Shown: positions 25,594-34,170, numbered from the stretch's first letter. The stretch is 64,000 nucleotides of DNA from Couchioplanes caeruleus (GCF_023499255.1 NZ_CP092183.1:689501-753500), one strand, 5' to 3'. Notes: generated by a model not told the origin, from the letters alone. Numbers and translations are program-made.

Positions 25594-27942
25594 TTGGAAG
25601 ACCTTGGCGAGATCGTCGGCGAATTCCTCATGGAGAGCCACGAGAACCTGGATCAGATCGACCGGGACCTCGTGGCGCTGGAACAGGACCCGTCGTCCCG
25701 CGACCTGATCTCCCGCATCTTCCGGGCGATCCACACGATCAAGGGCACGAGCGGCTTCCTGGCCTTCACCCGGCTGGAGACGCTGGCCCACGCGGGTGAG
25801 TCGCTGCTGTCCCGGCTGCGCGACGGTGTCCAGCCGGTCACGCCGACGACGATCACCACGCTGCTGGCGACGATCGACGGCGTACGGTCGCTGCTGGAGG
25901 CCATCGAGCAGAACGGCTCCGAGGGTGACGTCGACGTCGACAGCATCATCGCGGCGGTACACGCGCAGATGAACGCCCCCGGCGACGCGGCCCCCGCGAC
26001 GGCTCCCGCCGCCACGGCCGAGCCGGCCGCCGCCCCCGAGCCGCTCGAGGAGCGCCCGGTCCGCCCGGCGCCCGAGCCGGTCGAGGATCAGCGCCGCCCG
26101 CTCGGCGAGATCCTCGTCGAGACCGGCGCCGCCCAGGCCGCCGACGTCGGCTCCGCGCTGCAGTCGCAGCTGGAGGGCGACGAGCGCAAGCTCGGCACGA
26201 TCCTGCTCGAGGAGGGCAAGACGCAGCCGGCCGCGGTCAGCGAGGCCCTGCAGGCGCAGACCCCGAAGCGCAGCGTCGCCGACAGCGCCATCCGCGTCGA
26301 CGTGGACCTGCTCGACACCCTGATGAACATGGTGGGTGAGCTCGTGCTCGCCCGTAACCAGCTCGTCCGCGGCGTGATGGAGATCGGCGACTCCGGCCTC
26401 GTCCGCAGCGCCCAGCGGCTCGGCATGATCACCTCGGAGCTGCAAGAGGGGATCATGAAGACCCGCATGCAGCCGATCGAGCACATCTGGTCGAAGCTGC
26501 CGCGGGTCATCCGGGACCTCTCCCAGTCCCTCGGCAAGCGCGTCGAGCTGGTGATGGAGGGCAAGGAGACCGAGCTCGACCGCAGCCTGCTCGAGGCGGT
26601 CAAGGACCCGCTGACCCACCTGGTCCGCAACGCCGTCGACCACGGCATCGAGGACACCGACCGGCGGGTCGCCGCGGGCAAGAGCCCCGAGGGGACGCTC
26701 ACGCTGCGGGCGTACCACGAGGGCGGGCACGTCGCGGTCGAGGTGGCCGACGACGGCGCCGGCATGGACGTCGACCGGATCGCGCAGAAGGCGGTCGAGA
26801 AGGGCCTGCTCCGGCCCGAACAGGTCGCCAACATGGACAAGCGCGAGATCATGGCGATGGTCTTCCAGCCCGGGTTCTCCACCGCGACCAAGGTGACCAA
26901 CGTGTCCGGCCGCGGCGTCGGCATGGACGTCGTCAAGACCAACATCGAGCGGATCGGCGGCGCGGTCAGCGTCGACTCGACGCTGGGCCAGGGCACGGTC
27001 TGGCGCCTCACGATCCCGCTGACCCTGGCCATCATCCAGGCGCTCACCGTCGACTGCGGCGACCAGCGGTACGTGGTGCCGCAGGTGGCCGTCCTCGAGC
27101 TGGTGTTCATCGACGGGCAGTCCACGAAGATCGAGTACGCCTCGGGCGCGCCCGTCTACCGGCTGCGCGGCAAGCTGCTCCCGCTGGTCCGCCTCGACCG
27201 CACCCTGGGCCTGGACCCGGGCGGCGACCAGGGCGTCTACATCATGGTGCTGCAGGCCGACGGGCGTCGCTTCGGCCTCGTCGTGGACCGCGTCCTCAAC
27301 ACCGAGGAGGTCGTGGTCAAGGCCCTCAACAGCCGCTTCAAGGACATCGGCCTGTACGCCGGCGCCACGATCCTCGGCGACGGCAAGGTCGGCCTGATCC
27401 TCGACGTCTCGTCGCTGGCGCGCCGCTCGCACCTCGCGGTCGACTCCGAGCGCGAGAACCTCGTCGGCGCCTCCCGCTCCACCGGCGCGGCCGGCACCGG
27501 CGAGCGCCTGCTCATCACCGCGGTGGGCGAGCGCCGGGTGGCGATCCCGCTGGACACGGTCACCCGCCTCGAGGAATTCCCGCGGGACCGCATCGAGCAC
27601 GCCGGCTCCCGCGAGGTCGTGCAGTACCGCGGTCAGATCCTTCCGCTGGTGCGGCTGTCGCACCTGCTGGGGGCGTACAGCGAGGTGGAGGAGGGCGACA
27701 CCGTCTCGGTGGTCGTCTACAGCGAGGGAGGCCGCAGCGTGGCGCTGGTCGTGGACCGCATCGTCGACATCGCCGAGAACTCGACCACGGCCCGCCGCGA
27801 CGCGGAGGAGGACGGCCTGGTCGGTACGGCGGTCATCCAGCAGCGCGTCACCGAGCTGCTCGACGTGCGCCGGGCGATCCTCGCCGCGGACCCGAACTTC
27901 TACAACGACATGGCCGGCGACGAGATGCTGGTGGAGGCCTGA
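25594..27942 (+). CDS. cheA: Chemotaxis histidine kinase CheA with tandem MshEN-like repeats and two CheW-like domains
   Basis: The 782-residue kinase starts at TTG 25594 after AGGAGGT. It phosphorylates CheY and CheB in response to receptors. P1 carries the phosphoacceptor His47 in RAIHTIKGTSGF. Instead of an ordinary P2, residues about 166-221 hold two copies of an LGxILxExG...AL..Q motif (LGEILVETG; KLGTILLEEG), like MshEN c-di-GMP-binding repeats. P3 starts near 225, and P4 has intact N, G1 and G2 boxes (HLVRNAVDHGIE; ADDGAGMD; GRGVGMDVV). Two CheW-like domains follow, at about 475-600 and 635-780, where one is usual. It is the first gene of the operon. Confidence 0.95.
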   Translation: MEDLGEIVGEFLMESHENLDQIDRDLVALEQDPSSRDLISRIFRAIHTIKGTSGFLAFTRLETLAHAGESLLSRLRDGVQPVTPTTITTLLATIDGVRSLLEAIEQNGSEGDVDVDSIIAAVHAQMNAPGDAAPATAPAATAEPAAAPEPLEERPVRPAPEPVEDQRRPLGEILVETGAAQAADVGSALQSQLEGDERKLGTILLEEGKTQPAAVSEALQAQTPKRSVADSAIRVDVDLLDTLMNMVGELVLARNQLVRGVMEIGDSGLVRSAQRLGMITSELQEGIMKTRMQPIEHIWSKLPRVIRDLSQSLGKRVELVMEGKETELDRSLLEAVKDPLTHLVRNAVDHGIEDTDRRVAAGKSPEGTLTLRAYHEGGHVAVEVADDGAGMDVDRIAQKAVEKGLLRPEQVANMDKREIMAMVFQPGFSTATKVTNVSGRGVGMDVVKTNIERIGGAVSVDSTLGQGTVWRLTIPLTLAIIQALTVDCGDQRYVVPQVAVLELVFIDGQSTKIEYASGAPVYRLRGKLLPLVRLDRTLGLDPGGDQGVYIMVLQADGRRFGLVVDRVLNTEEVVVKALNSRFKDIGLYAGATILGDGKVGLILDVSSLARRSHLAVDSERENLVGASRSTGAAGTGERLLITAVGERRVAIPLDTVTRLEEFPRDRIEHAGSREVVQYRGQILPLVRLSHLLGAYSEVEEGDTVSVVVYSEGGRSVALVVDRIVDIAENSTTARRDAEEDGLVGTAVIQQRVTELLDVRRAILAADPNFYNDMAGDEMLVEA

Positions 27943-27943
27943 C

Positions 27944-28381
27944 ATGGCGAGCCGGCAGTTCGCCACCTTCGAGGTGGCAGACCAGTTGTTCGGGGTCGAG
28001 GTCGACACGGTGCAGGAGGTGCTCTCGTACAACGAGTACACCCCGGTTCCGCTCGCGCCGCCGGCCGTCGGCGGGCTGTTCAACCTCCGCGGCCAGGTGA
28101 TCGCTGCGGTGGACCTGCGGGTCCAGCTCGGCCTCGCCCGGCAGGCCCTGCAGGGTCCGGTGATGAACGTGATCCTGCGCGGCGACGGCGAGCCGGTCAG
28201 CCTGCTCGTGGACCGCATCGGCGAGGTCGTGGACCTCGACGACGACGCGTTCGAGCCGCCGCCGGACACGCTCAGCGGGCCCACCCGCGAGCTGGTCACC
28301 GGGACGTTCAAGATGGACGGCCGGCTGATGCTGGCCCTCGACGTCAACCAGGCCGTCGACACGTACCGAGCCACCACCTGA
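27944..28381 (+). CDS. cheW: Chemotaxis adaptor CheW
   Basis: The 145-residue protein is one CheW domain that couples CheA to chemoreceptors at the membrane arrays. Conserved segments are FATFEVADQLFGVEVDTVQE, GLFNLRGQVIAAVDLRVQLG and VSLLVDRIGEVVDLD. The ATG is one base past the cheA stop and its stop shares one base with the next start, so translation is coupled on both sides. Length is normal. Confidence 0.94.
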   Translation: MASRQFATFEVADQLFGVEVDTVQEVLSYNEYTPVPLAPPAVGGLFNLRGQVIAAVDLRVQLGLARQALQGPVMNVILRGDGEPVSLLVDRIGEVVDLDDDAFEPPPDTLSGPTRELVTGTFKMDGRLMLALDVNQAVDTYRATT

Positions 28382-29253
28382 TGTACAGCCTGGTCAGCGC
28401 CCCCGTCCTCGGTTTCGACCTGACCCGCCTGGGCGGCGGGTCGGCGACCGCCGAGGTGCTGCTGCGCGCCCTGCGCCTCAGTCTCGGGGACCTGCCGATC
28501 CTCGCCGAGCGGCTGCCCGACGAGGGCGTACGCGGCCCGCTGTGGGTGGAGGTGGAGAGCGCCGCCCGCCGGATGCCCTCGCTCAAGGGCATGAAGGCCG
28601 ACGACCCGGCGAGCTCGCTGGCGCTGGTCGAGCGGGCGCCGATCGGCTCGGTGGACGCGCTGCTGACCTGCCTGCGCTACGACGTGATGGCCTGGACCTG
28701 GCAGGGCACGGGACGCGACGCGAAGCAGAGCGAGACGGCTGCCTCGGCGACCGCCCTGCTCTGCGACGCGGCCGTCGCGAGCTACCTGCGTGAGGTGCTG
28801 GACGACACGACCCGGCGGATGCTGGGCGCGGGCTGGGTGGCCGCGGTGCGCAAGCTCCCGGCCGGCAAGCCGATCGACCTGGGCCCGCACCACTACGCCG
28901 TCTCGGCGCTGCTGGACCGGCTCCGCTCCATCCGGCCCAACGACCTGGAACGCCTGGTGCGCTCCGCCGAGGACGCCCGCAAGAACGCCGGCGGATGGTC
29001 CCCGGCGGTGCACTCGGCGTCGTGGGCGGCGTACCTGTCGGACCGGGTCCGTACGGCCGCGGCCGCGCAGATGCTGCTGGTGCAGGCCATCGACACCGCG
29101 GCGATCCCGCTCGCCGACCGGGCCGGCGGCGTCTGGAACATGCTCAGCGGCGCGGTCCAGGCGCTCGTCGTCCGGGACCTGCTGGACACCGCCACGGCGC
29201 ACCGGCTGCTCGCGCCGGTCATCGCGGCGCTCGGCCCGGCGTGGCTCGGGTGA
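28381..29253 (+). CDS. Unknown protein encoded between cheW and cheB
   Basis: The 290-residue, probably helical soluble protein has no signal peptide or membrane helix. It opens MYSLVSAPVLGFDLTRLGGG and is rich in Ala/Leu/Arg, with LRYDVMAWTWQGTGRD in the middle and ending VIAALGPAWLG. I recognise no domain. Its start overlaps the cheW stop by one base and it is 16 bases from cheB, so it belongs to the operon. A chemotaxis function is likely by position, for example a CheA/CheB-associated scaffold, but that is inference. Confidence 0.75.
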   Translation: MYSLVSAPVLGFDLTRLGGGSATAEVLLRALRLSLGDLPILAERLPDEGVRGPLWVEVESAARRMPSLKGMKADDPASSLALVERAPIGSVDALLTCLRYDVMAWTWQGTGRDAKQSETAASATALLCDAAVASYLREVLDDTTRRMLGAGWVAAVRKLPAGKPIDLGPHHYAVSALLDRLRSIRPNDLERLVRSAEDARKNAGGWSPAVHSASWAAYLSDRVRTAAAAQMLLVQAIDTAAIPLADRAGGVWNMLSGAVQALVVRDLLDTATAHRLLAPVIAALGPAWLG

Positions 29254-29269
29254 GGAACGGGGGGCAGCG

Positions 29270-30448
29270 ATGATCAGGGTTCTCGTCGTCGACGACTCCG
29301 TCGTGGTCCGCCGGCTCATCGTGGACTCGCTGTCCGGTGCGCCGGGCATCGAGGTGGTCGGTACCGCCGCGAACGGCCTGCTGGCCCAGGCGAAGATCGA
29401 CCAGCTCAAGCCGGACGCCATCACGATGGACATCGAGATGCCTCAGATGAACGGCATCGAGGCGGTCCGTGAGCTGCGCAAGCGGCACAAGCGCATACCA
29501 GTCATCATGTTCAGCACGCTCTCCGCGGCGGGCGCGAGCGCGACGCTCGAGGCGCTGTCGGCCGGCGCCACGGACTACGTGACGAAGCCGAGCAACGTCG
29601 GGTCCATCGCGGAATCCATCGCGGCCGTCCGCGAGCAGCTCGTACCGAAGATCCACGCGCTCGCCGGCCGGCGAGCGCCGGGGCCCACGCGGCCGGGTGC
29701 ACGCCCGGTCCCGGGCCGCCCCGGCACCACGCCGCCGGCGTACCGGCCGGGTCCGGGAGGCCGCCCCACGGCCGTCCCCGGCCGCCCGGGCGCCCAACCG
29801 CCGGCGGCACCCGCCCGCCCGGCGCGGCGCGGACCGCACGGCCGGGTGGACATCCTCGCGATCGGCTCGTCGACCGGCGGCCCGGACGCGCTGACCAAGG
29901 TGCTGCAGGCGCTGCCGACGGACCTGCCGGTGCCGATCGTGGTGACGCAGCACATGCCTCCGGTCTTCACCAAGATGTTCGCCGAGCGGCTCGACCGCAG
30001 CACGCCGCTGAGGGTCGTCGAGGCCGGCGACGGGCTGGAGCTCGCGCCCGGCACGGTCTACATCGCCCCGGGCGACAAGCACCTCGTGCTGCAGCGCCGG
30101 GGCACTGCGACGCTGACCCAGCTCAGCGGCGCGCCGCCGGAGAACTCGTGCCGTCCGGCGGTGGACGTGATGTTCCGTTCGGTGGCGTCGCTCTTCGGGG
30201 CGGCGGCCTACGCGGCGGTGCTGACCGGCATGGGATACGACGGACGGGGTGGTGCGAAGGTGCTGCGGGACGCAGGAGCCGAGATCCTGGCTCAGGACGA
30301 GGCGAGCTCGGTGGTCTGGGGTATGCCCGGCGCCGTGGTCGGCGCGGGGCTGGCTGACGAGGTGCTGCCGCTGGACCGGATCGCCGCCGCCCTGATCCAG
30401 CGGGTCCAGGTCGGCCGCGCGCCACGGGCCACGGCGGTGACCCGATGA
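29270..30448 (+). CDS. cheB: Chemotaxis response regulator methylesterase CheB
   Basis: The 392-residue protein removes methyl groups from chemoreceptors. The receiver domain has VVDDSVVVRRL and phospho-Asp in AITMDIEMPQMNG. A long Pro/Arg-rich linker (about residues 140-190) is followed by the esterase domain with catalytic Ser in AIGSSTGGPDAL, His in VTQHMPPVFT and Asp in TGMGYDGRGG. The linker is longer than usual. ATG 29270 was chosen because the longer frame runs through the upstream gene. Its stop overlaps the cheR ATG. Confidence 0.95.
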   Translation: MIRVLVVDDSVVVRRLIVDSLSGAPGIEVVGTAANGLLAQAKIDQLKPDAITMDIEMPQMNGIEAVRELRKRHKRIPVIMFSTLSAAGASATLEALSAGATDYVTKPSNVGSIAESIAAVREQLVPKIHALAGRRAPGPTRPGARPVPGRPGTTPPAYRPGPGGRPTAVPGRPGAQPPAAPARPARRGPHGRVDILAIGSSTGGPDALTKVLQALPTDLPVPIVVTQHMPPVFTKMFAERLDRSTPLRVVEAGDGLELAPGTVYIAPGDKHLVLQRRGTATLTQLSGAPPENSCRPAVDVMFRSVASLFGAAAYAAVLTGMGYDGRGGAKVLRDAGAEILAQDEASSVVWGMPGAVVGAGLADEVLPLDRIAAALIQRVQVGRAPRATAVTR

Positions 30449-31290
30449 CGCTCTCGCAGGCGGACTTCGCGTTCGTGTCGGCCCTCGTCCGCCGGGAGGC
30501 GGCGATCGTGCTCGCGCCGGGCAAGGAGTACCTGGTCGAGGCGCGGCTGATCCCGGTCGCGCGGCAGGTCGGCGCGGCCAGCGTCACCGACTTCCTGGCC
30601 AACCTGCAGCGCAAACCGAACCCGGCGGACCAGCGCCGGATCATCGACGCGCTGACCACGAACGAGACGTCGTGGTTCCGCGACCGGGAACCGTTCACGG
30701 CGCTGACCGATGTGGTCCTGCCGGAGCTGGTGAAGAGCCGCGGCTCGGCGCGCAAGGTACGCCTGTGGTCCGCGGCCAGCTCCAGCGGTCAGGAGGCGTA
30801 CAGCCTGGCGATCACCCTGCAGGAGTCGCTGCCGGCCGGCTGGGCGTACGAGATCATGGGCAGTGACATCTCCACCGAGATGATCAAGCGTGCCGAGGCG
30901 GCCGAGTACAGCCAGGTCGAGGTCAACCGGGGTCTTCCGGCGACCCAGCTGGTGCAGTACTTCGAACGCGTGGGCGCGCACTGGCGGGTCGCACCGCATC
31001 TGCGGCGCAACGTGTCGTTCAAGCACATGAACCTGACCGCGCCGCTGCCGGCCATGCCGCCCTTCGACGTGATCTTCCTGCGCAACGTCCTCATCTACTT
31101 CGACGTCGCGACGAAGAAGTCGGTGCTGCGCAACGTGGCGCGCCTGCTGCGCCCGGACGGCTGGCTCTTCCTCGGCGCCGCCGAGACGACCATCGGGATC
31201 GACGACAACTACGAACGGGTGGCGGCCGGCCGGACCTCTGCCTACCGAGTACGCAGCGCGGTGCCGGCCGGTGCCGCGAGGAAGGGGTGA
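30445..31290 (+). CDS. cheR: Chemoreceptor methyltransferase CheR
   Basis: The 281-residue enzyme transfers methyl groups from S-adenosylmethionine to receptor glutamates. Landmarks are the N-terminal helical domain, NETSWFRDREPF, the SAM loop LWSAASSSGQEAYSLAI and FDVIFLRNVLIYFD. Length is typical. ATGA overlap with cheB shows tight coupling of the two opposing enzymes. No receptor gene occurs in the window, so its substrates are encoded elsewhere. Confidence 0.95.
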   Translation: MTLSQADFAFVSALVRREAAIVLAPGKEYLVEARLIPVARQVGAASVTDFLANLQRKPNPADQRRIIDALTTNETSWFRDREPFTALTDVVLPELVKSRGSARKVRLWSAASSSGQEAYSLAITLQESLPAGWAYEIMGSDISTEMIKRAEAAEYSQVEVNRGLPATQLVQYFERVGAHWRVAPHLRRNVSFKHMNLTAPLPAMPPFDVIFLRNVLIYFDVATKKSVLRNVARLLRPDGWLFLGAAETTIGIDDNYERVAAGRTSAYRVRSAVPAGAARKG

Positions 31291-31296
31291 ACCGCG

Positions 31297-31683
31297 GTGC
31301 GGGCGATGGTGATCGACGACTCCCGGGCGATGCGCATGATTCTGAAGCGCATCGTCGCGAAGCTGAACTTCGAGGCGATCGAGGCCGGTGACGGCCAGGA
31401 GGCCCTCGACCTGCTCGCCACGATGACCGAGGTGCCGGAACTGGCCCTCATCGACTGGAACATGCCGAACATGAACGGCCTCGAGTTCGTCACCAAGGTG
31501 CGCGCCGAGCCGCGGCTGCGCGAGATGACGCTGGTCATGGTGACGACCGAGAGCGAACAGAGCCAGATCGTCCGGGCACTCGCCGCGGGCGCCCACGAAT
31601 ACGTGATCAAGCCCTTCACCGAGGGCGCGATGATCGAAAAGTTGGCCCTCCTGGGCCTGGTACCGACCGGAGCGAACTCATGA
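31297..31683 (+). CDS. cheY: CheY-type single-domain response regulator
   Basis: The 128-residue receiver protein has the acidic pair in MVIDDSRAMRM, phospho-Asp in ALIDWNMPNMNG, the Thr in MVTTESE and the Lys in YVIKPFTEG. It should carry phosphate from CheA to the flagellar switch. The start is GTG 31297 or ATG 31306, just after cheR. Its stop overlaps the cheX start, suggesting a signal/phosphatase pair. Confidence 0.9.
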   Translation: MRAMVIDDSRAMRMILKRIVAKLNFEAIEAGDGQEALDLLATMTEVPELALIDWNMPNMNGLEFVTKVRAEPRLREMTLVMVTTESEQSQIVRALAAGAHEYVIKPFTEGAMIEKLALLGLVPTGANS

Positions 31684-32159
31684 GCGTCGAAACCGTGGTG
31701 AGCGAGGACGACCTCGCCGAGATGGTGGAACAGGTCTGGGTGTCGTACCTCGATCCCGAAGGGGTCAGCCCGCTGGTCACGACCGGCGACGACAAGCAGG
31801 CGACCGAGGTGCACTCGACCGTTTCCATCACGGGCACGTGGCACGGCCACCTCGTCTATGCCTGCTCGCTGGTGGCCGCGAAGAAGGCGGCCGCGGCCTT
31901 TCTGGCGATGGATGCGGAGGAGGTGAGCCAGGAGGACATCTCCGACGTGCTCGGCGAGCTGGCGAACATCGTCGGCGGCAACGTCAAGGCGATGCTCCCG
32001 GCGGGCTGCTTCCTGTCCCTGCCGACCGTCGTGCTCGCGCCCGACACCGCCTCGTACTACCCGGCCGCCGCGCGGATCAGCGGCCTGTACGGCACCTGGG
32101 ACGGCGAGCCGGTCTCCATCTCGATGTGGCAGAGCGTGAAGCAGGAGGCCTCGGCATGA
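31680..32159 (+). CDS. cheX: CheX-like CheY phosphatase
   Basis: The 159-residue CheC/CheX/FliY-fold protein has the phosphatase signature ExxN in LGELANIVGGNVKAML (about residues 98-113) and VHSTVSITGTWHGHLVYACS upstream. Such proteins dephosphorylate CheY-P. It lies between the two cheY genes and overlaps both (ATGA at each side), so it may serve one or both. CheC-like identity cannot be excluded, but one ExxN motif and the short length favour CheX. Confidence 0.88.
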   Translation: MSVETVVSEDDLAEMVEQVWVSYLDPEGVSPLVTTGDDKQATEVHSTVSITGTWHGHLVYACSLVAAKKAAAAFLAMDAEEVSQEDISDVLGELANIVGGNVKAMLPAGCFLSLPTVVLAPDTASYYPAAARISGLYGTWDGEPVSISMWQSVKQEASA

Positions 32160-32518
32160 AGATCCTGATCGCTGACGACAGCCGCGTCATGCGGCAGATC
32201 GTCACCCGTACGCTGCGCCAGGCCGGCTTCGACGGGCACGACCTCGTCGAGGCCGCGGACGGCGCTGAGGCGGTGGAGAAGGCGAACGCGGAGAAGCCCG
32301 ATCTGATCATCTCGGACTGGAACATGCCCGAGCTGACCGGCATCGACGTGCTGCGCAAGCTGCGGGCCGCCGGCAACGACGTGAAGTTCGGCTTCGTGAC
32401 CTCGGAGTGCACCGAGGAGATGAAGAGCGCCGCGGAGAGCGCCGGTTCCGCGTTCTTCATCGTCAAGCCCTTCACAGCAGAGCAATTCGACGAGGTCCTC
32501 TCTCCTATTTTGGGATGA
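32156..32518 (+). CDS. Second CheY-type response regulator
   Basis: The 120-residue single receiver domain has ILIADDSRVMRQIV, phospho-Asp in LIISDWNMPELTG and Lys in FFIVKPFTAEQF. It has the same DWNMP signature as the first CheY but differs elsewhere, so the two are paralogues with possibly different targets (motor versus phosphate sink). Translationally coupled to cheX. Which one binds the motor cannot be told from sequence. Confidence 0.88.
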   Translation: MKILIADDSRVMRQIVTRTLRQAGFDGHDLVEAADGAEAVEKANAEKPDLIISDWNMPELTGIDVLRKLRAAGNDVKFGFVTSECTEEMKSAAESAGSAFFIVKPFTAEQFDEVLSPILG

Positions 32519-32525
32519 TATAGCT

Positions 32526-33011
32526 ATGTCTGACACCTCGGTGATTCCCGCCCCGCACGCCGTCCGCAACCTCTTCGAGGACCTCCTCGGCCGGGACGTC
32601 AACGTCTCCCCGGGCGATCCGATGACCGCCGAGAACCTGCCCACCGGCGTGATCGCCATCTATACGGACACGTCTCAGCAGCTCTACGCGGTGCTCGGCA
32701 TGACGCTGAGCCTCGCGGCCAACGCGGGAGCGGCGCTCGGCCTGCTCCCCGCCGGGGCCGCCGAGGACAGCATCGAGGAGAAGACGCTCTTCCCGAACCT
32801 CGCCGAGAACGTCTTCGAGCTCTGCAACGTGTTCACCAGCCTGCTCAACCGCGAGGGCGCGCCGCACGTCAAGCTCTACCAGGTGATCTACCCGGGCATG
32901 GACCTGCCCAACGACGCCCGGGCCCACCTGCTCGCGCTCGGCAAGCGGCTCGACCTGACGATCGAGGTCTCCCGCTACGGCAAGGGCAGGTTCTCCCTGT
33001 CCATCGCCTGA
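32526..33011 (+). CDS. Divergent CheC/CheX-like protein
   Basis: The 161-residue soluble protein is the last gene of the che operon. It has no confident named family, but the helix ENVFELCNVFTSLLNREGAP contains E-L-C-N at the place where CheX-type phosphatases carry E-L-x-N, and LYAVLGMTLSLAANAGAALG could be the mirror helix. A distant CheX/CheC-type phosphatase for one of the two CheY proteins is plausible. It starts seven bases after the second cheY and is followed by the operon terminator. Confidence 0.6.
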   Translation: MSDTSVIPAPHAVRNLFEDLLGRDVNVSPGDPMTAENLPTGVIAIYTDTSQQLYAVLGMTLSLAANAGAALGLLPAGAAEDSIEEKTLFPNLAENVFELCNVFTSLLNREGAPHVKLYQVIYPGMDLPNDARAHLLALGKRLDLTIEVSRYGKGRFSLSIA

Positions 33012-33024
33012 CCACGGACGACGA

Positions 33025-33054
33025 AAAGGGGCCGGTCGATGGACCGGCCCCTTT
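33025..33054. terminator. Terminator at the end of the che operon
   Basis: A perfect 13-base stem (33025-33037 with 33042-33054) with a GATG loop, flanked by A-rich and T-rich ends, lies between the convergent che operon and the sulfotransferase gene. It can work in both directions. Confidence 0.85.
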
Positions 33055-33070
33055 CGTGTTTGCCCGCCGG

Positions 33071-34099
33071 TCAGCCGGCGTCGACGCGGCTGTCCGGTGC
33101 CGAGCGCTGGGGCAGCACCGTCGTGGGCAGGTGTGCCAGGCCCTCGTCGCGGCGCAGCCGCCCGGCCGCGCGGCTCAGGCCGCGCCGGGCCGGGATGAGG
33201 CGCTGCGGCACCGCGGTCCAGCCGTAGCGCAGCAGTTCGGCCGGGGCGGGGCGGGCCTTGCGGGAGAGCTCGTACCCGTTGGCCAGCAGGCGGCTGCCCA
33301 GTGCCGCCTCGCACAGCGCGATCTCCTCGGCGGTGAGCCGGTTCTGCCAGCTCTGTACGCGTTCCGTGGTCACGGCCGAGTGCGTACGCGCATGCCAGGT
33401 CTTGAACGACGGGACCGCGATCCGCGCGACCGACGAGGGCTCGGCCATGGCCGGGTCGTATTCCTCACCGAGGTACGCGCACAGCTCGGTGAGCTTGCCG
33501 TTCGGGTCCGCGACCAGGTCCTCGTAACGCAACTCGTGCCACTGCGACGGGCCGAGGCGGCGGGCGGCGCGGCGGGCGTCGTCGACGGCACGGGCCCAGG
33601 ATGCGACCGTGGCGTAGATGTCCTTGCGGTGCCAGGACATCTCCTTGAGGGAGGCCACGCAGTCCCGGCCGTCGCGGACGATGTTGATGAACTGCGCGTC
33701 CGGGAAGAGGCGCAGCAGCAGGTCGACGTTGTGCAGGTACGCCGGCCGCTTGTCGCCCCAGCGCGGCTTGCCGAAGCGGGCCGCGTACTGCTGGAAGATC
33801 GTGCCGAGCACCGAGCCCAGCGTGCCGGGCCCGGCCGTGATCCGCTCGACGATGTCCTCGGCGTCGAGGCCGAGGTCGCAGAAGCGGGTCTCGCGCCGGT
33901 CCACGATCCGCCGGGCGAGGGCGCGCCGGTTCTCGGCGACGGTCAGGTCGCCGAACTCGCGCCGTTCCCGGTACGCGGCCAGCACGAACCGCGTCTCCGG
34001 CGGAATCGCGATGCGCGGGTGCGCGTGCAGCATGAGCTGCAGCATCGTCGTGCCCGAACGCGGGCACCCGACGACGATGATCGGACGGTCACTGGGCAC
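33071..34099 (-). CDS. Sulfotransferase family protein
   Basis: The 342-residue PAPS-dependent sulfotransferase has the 5'-phosphosulfate loop VVGCPRSGTTMLQLMLHAHP at residues about 9-28 and the 3'-phosphate site INIVRDGRDCVASLK. HELRYEDLVADPNGKLTELC is typical of the carbohydrate and lipid sulfotransferases of actinobacteria. The acceptor is unknown. It lies between the che and flagellar clusters but has its own vegetative-type promoter, so a role in motility is only suggested by place. Confidence 0.88.
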   Translation of the reverse strand: MPSDRPIIVVGCPRSGTTMLQLMLHAHPRIAIPPETRFVLAAYRERREFGDLTVAENRRALARRIVDRRETRFCDLGLDAEDIVERITAGPGTLGSVLGTIFQQYAARFGKPRWGDKRPAYLHNVDLLLRLFPDAQFINIVRDGRDCVASLKEMSWHRKDIYATVASWARAVDDARRAARRLGPSQWHELRYEDLVADPNGKLTELCAYLGEEYDPAMAEPSSVARIAVPSFKTWHARTHSAVTTERVQSWQNRLTAEEIALCEAALGSRLLANGYELSRKARPAPAELLRYGWTAVPQRLIPARRGLSRAAGRLRRDEGLAHLPTTVLPQRSAPDSRVDAG

Positions 34100-34134
34100 C
34101 GTACACCTCCGGTGGGCAGTAGCTCACCGGCAGT

Positions 34135-34163
34135 AACATAGCCGTAAAACGGGCGAATCTGAA
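34135..34163 (-). promoter_or_regulatory. Vegetative-type promoter of the sulfotransferase gene
   Basis: On the minus strand TTCAGA (34158-34163) and TATGTT (34135-34140) are separated by 17 bases, a fair housekeeping-sigma promoter. The -10 lies 35 bases before the sulfotransferase start. Confidence 0.5.
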
Positions 34164-34170
34164 CGAAGTG

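Noticed and set aside
25480..29433. A 1317-codon open frame on the minus strand across cheA, cheW and the next gene
   Set aside because: It is the mirror of the coding frame in very high-GC DNA; it has no conserved domain, and the plus strand encodes a textbook CheA and CheW.
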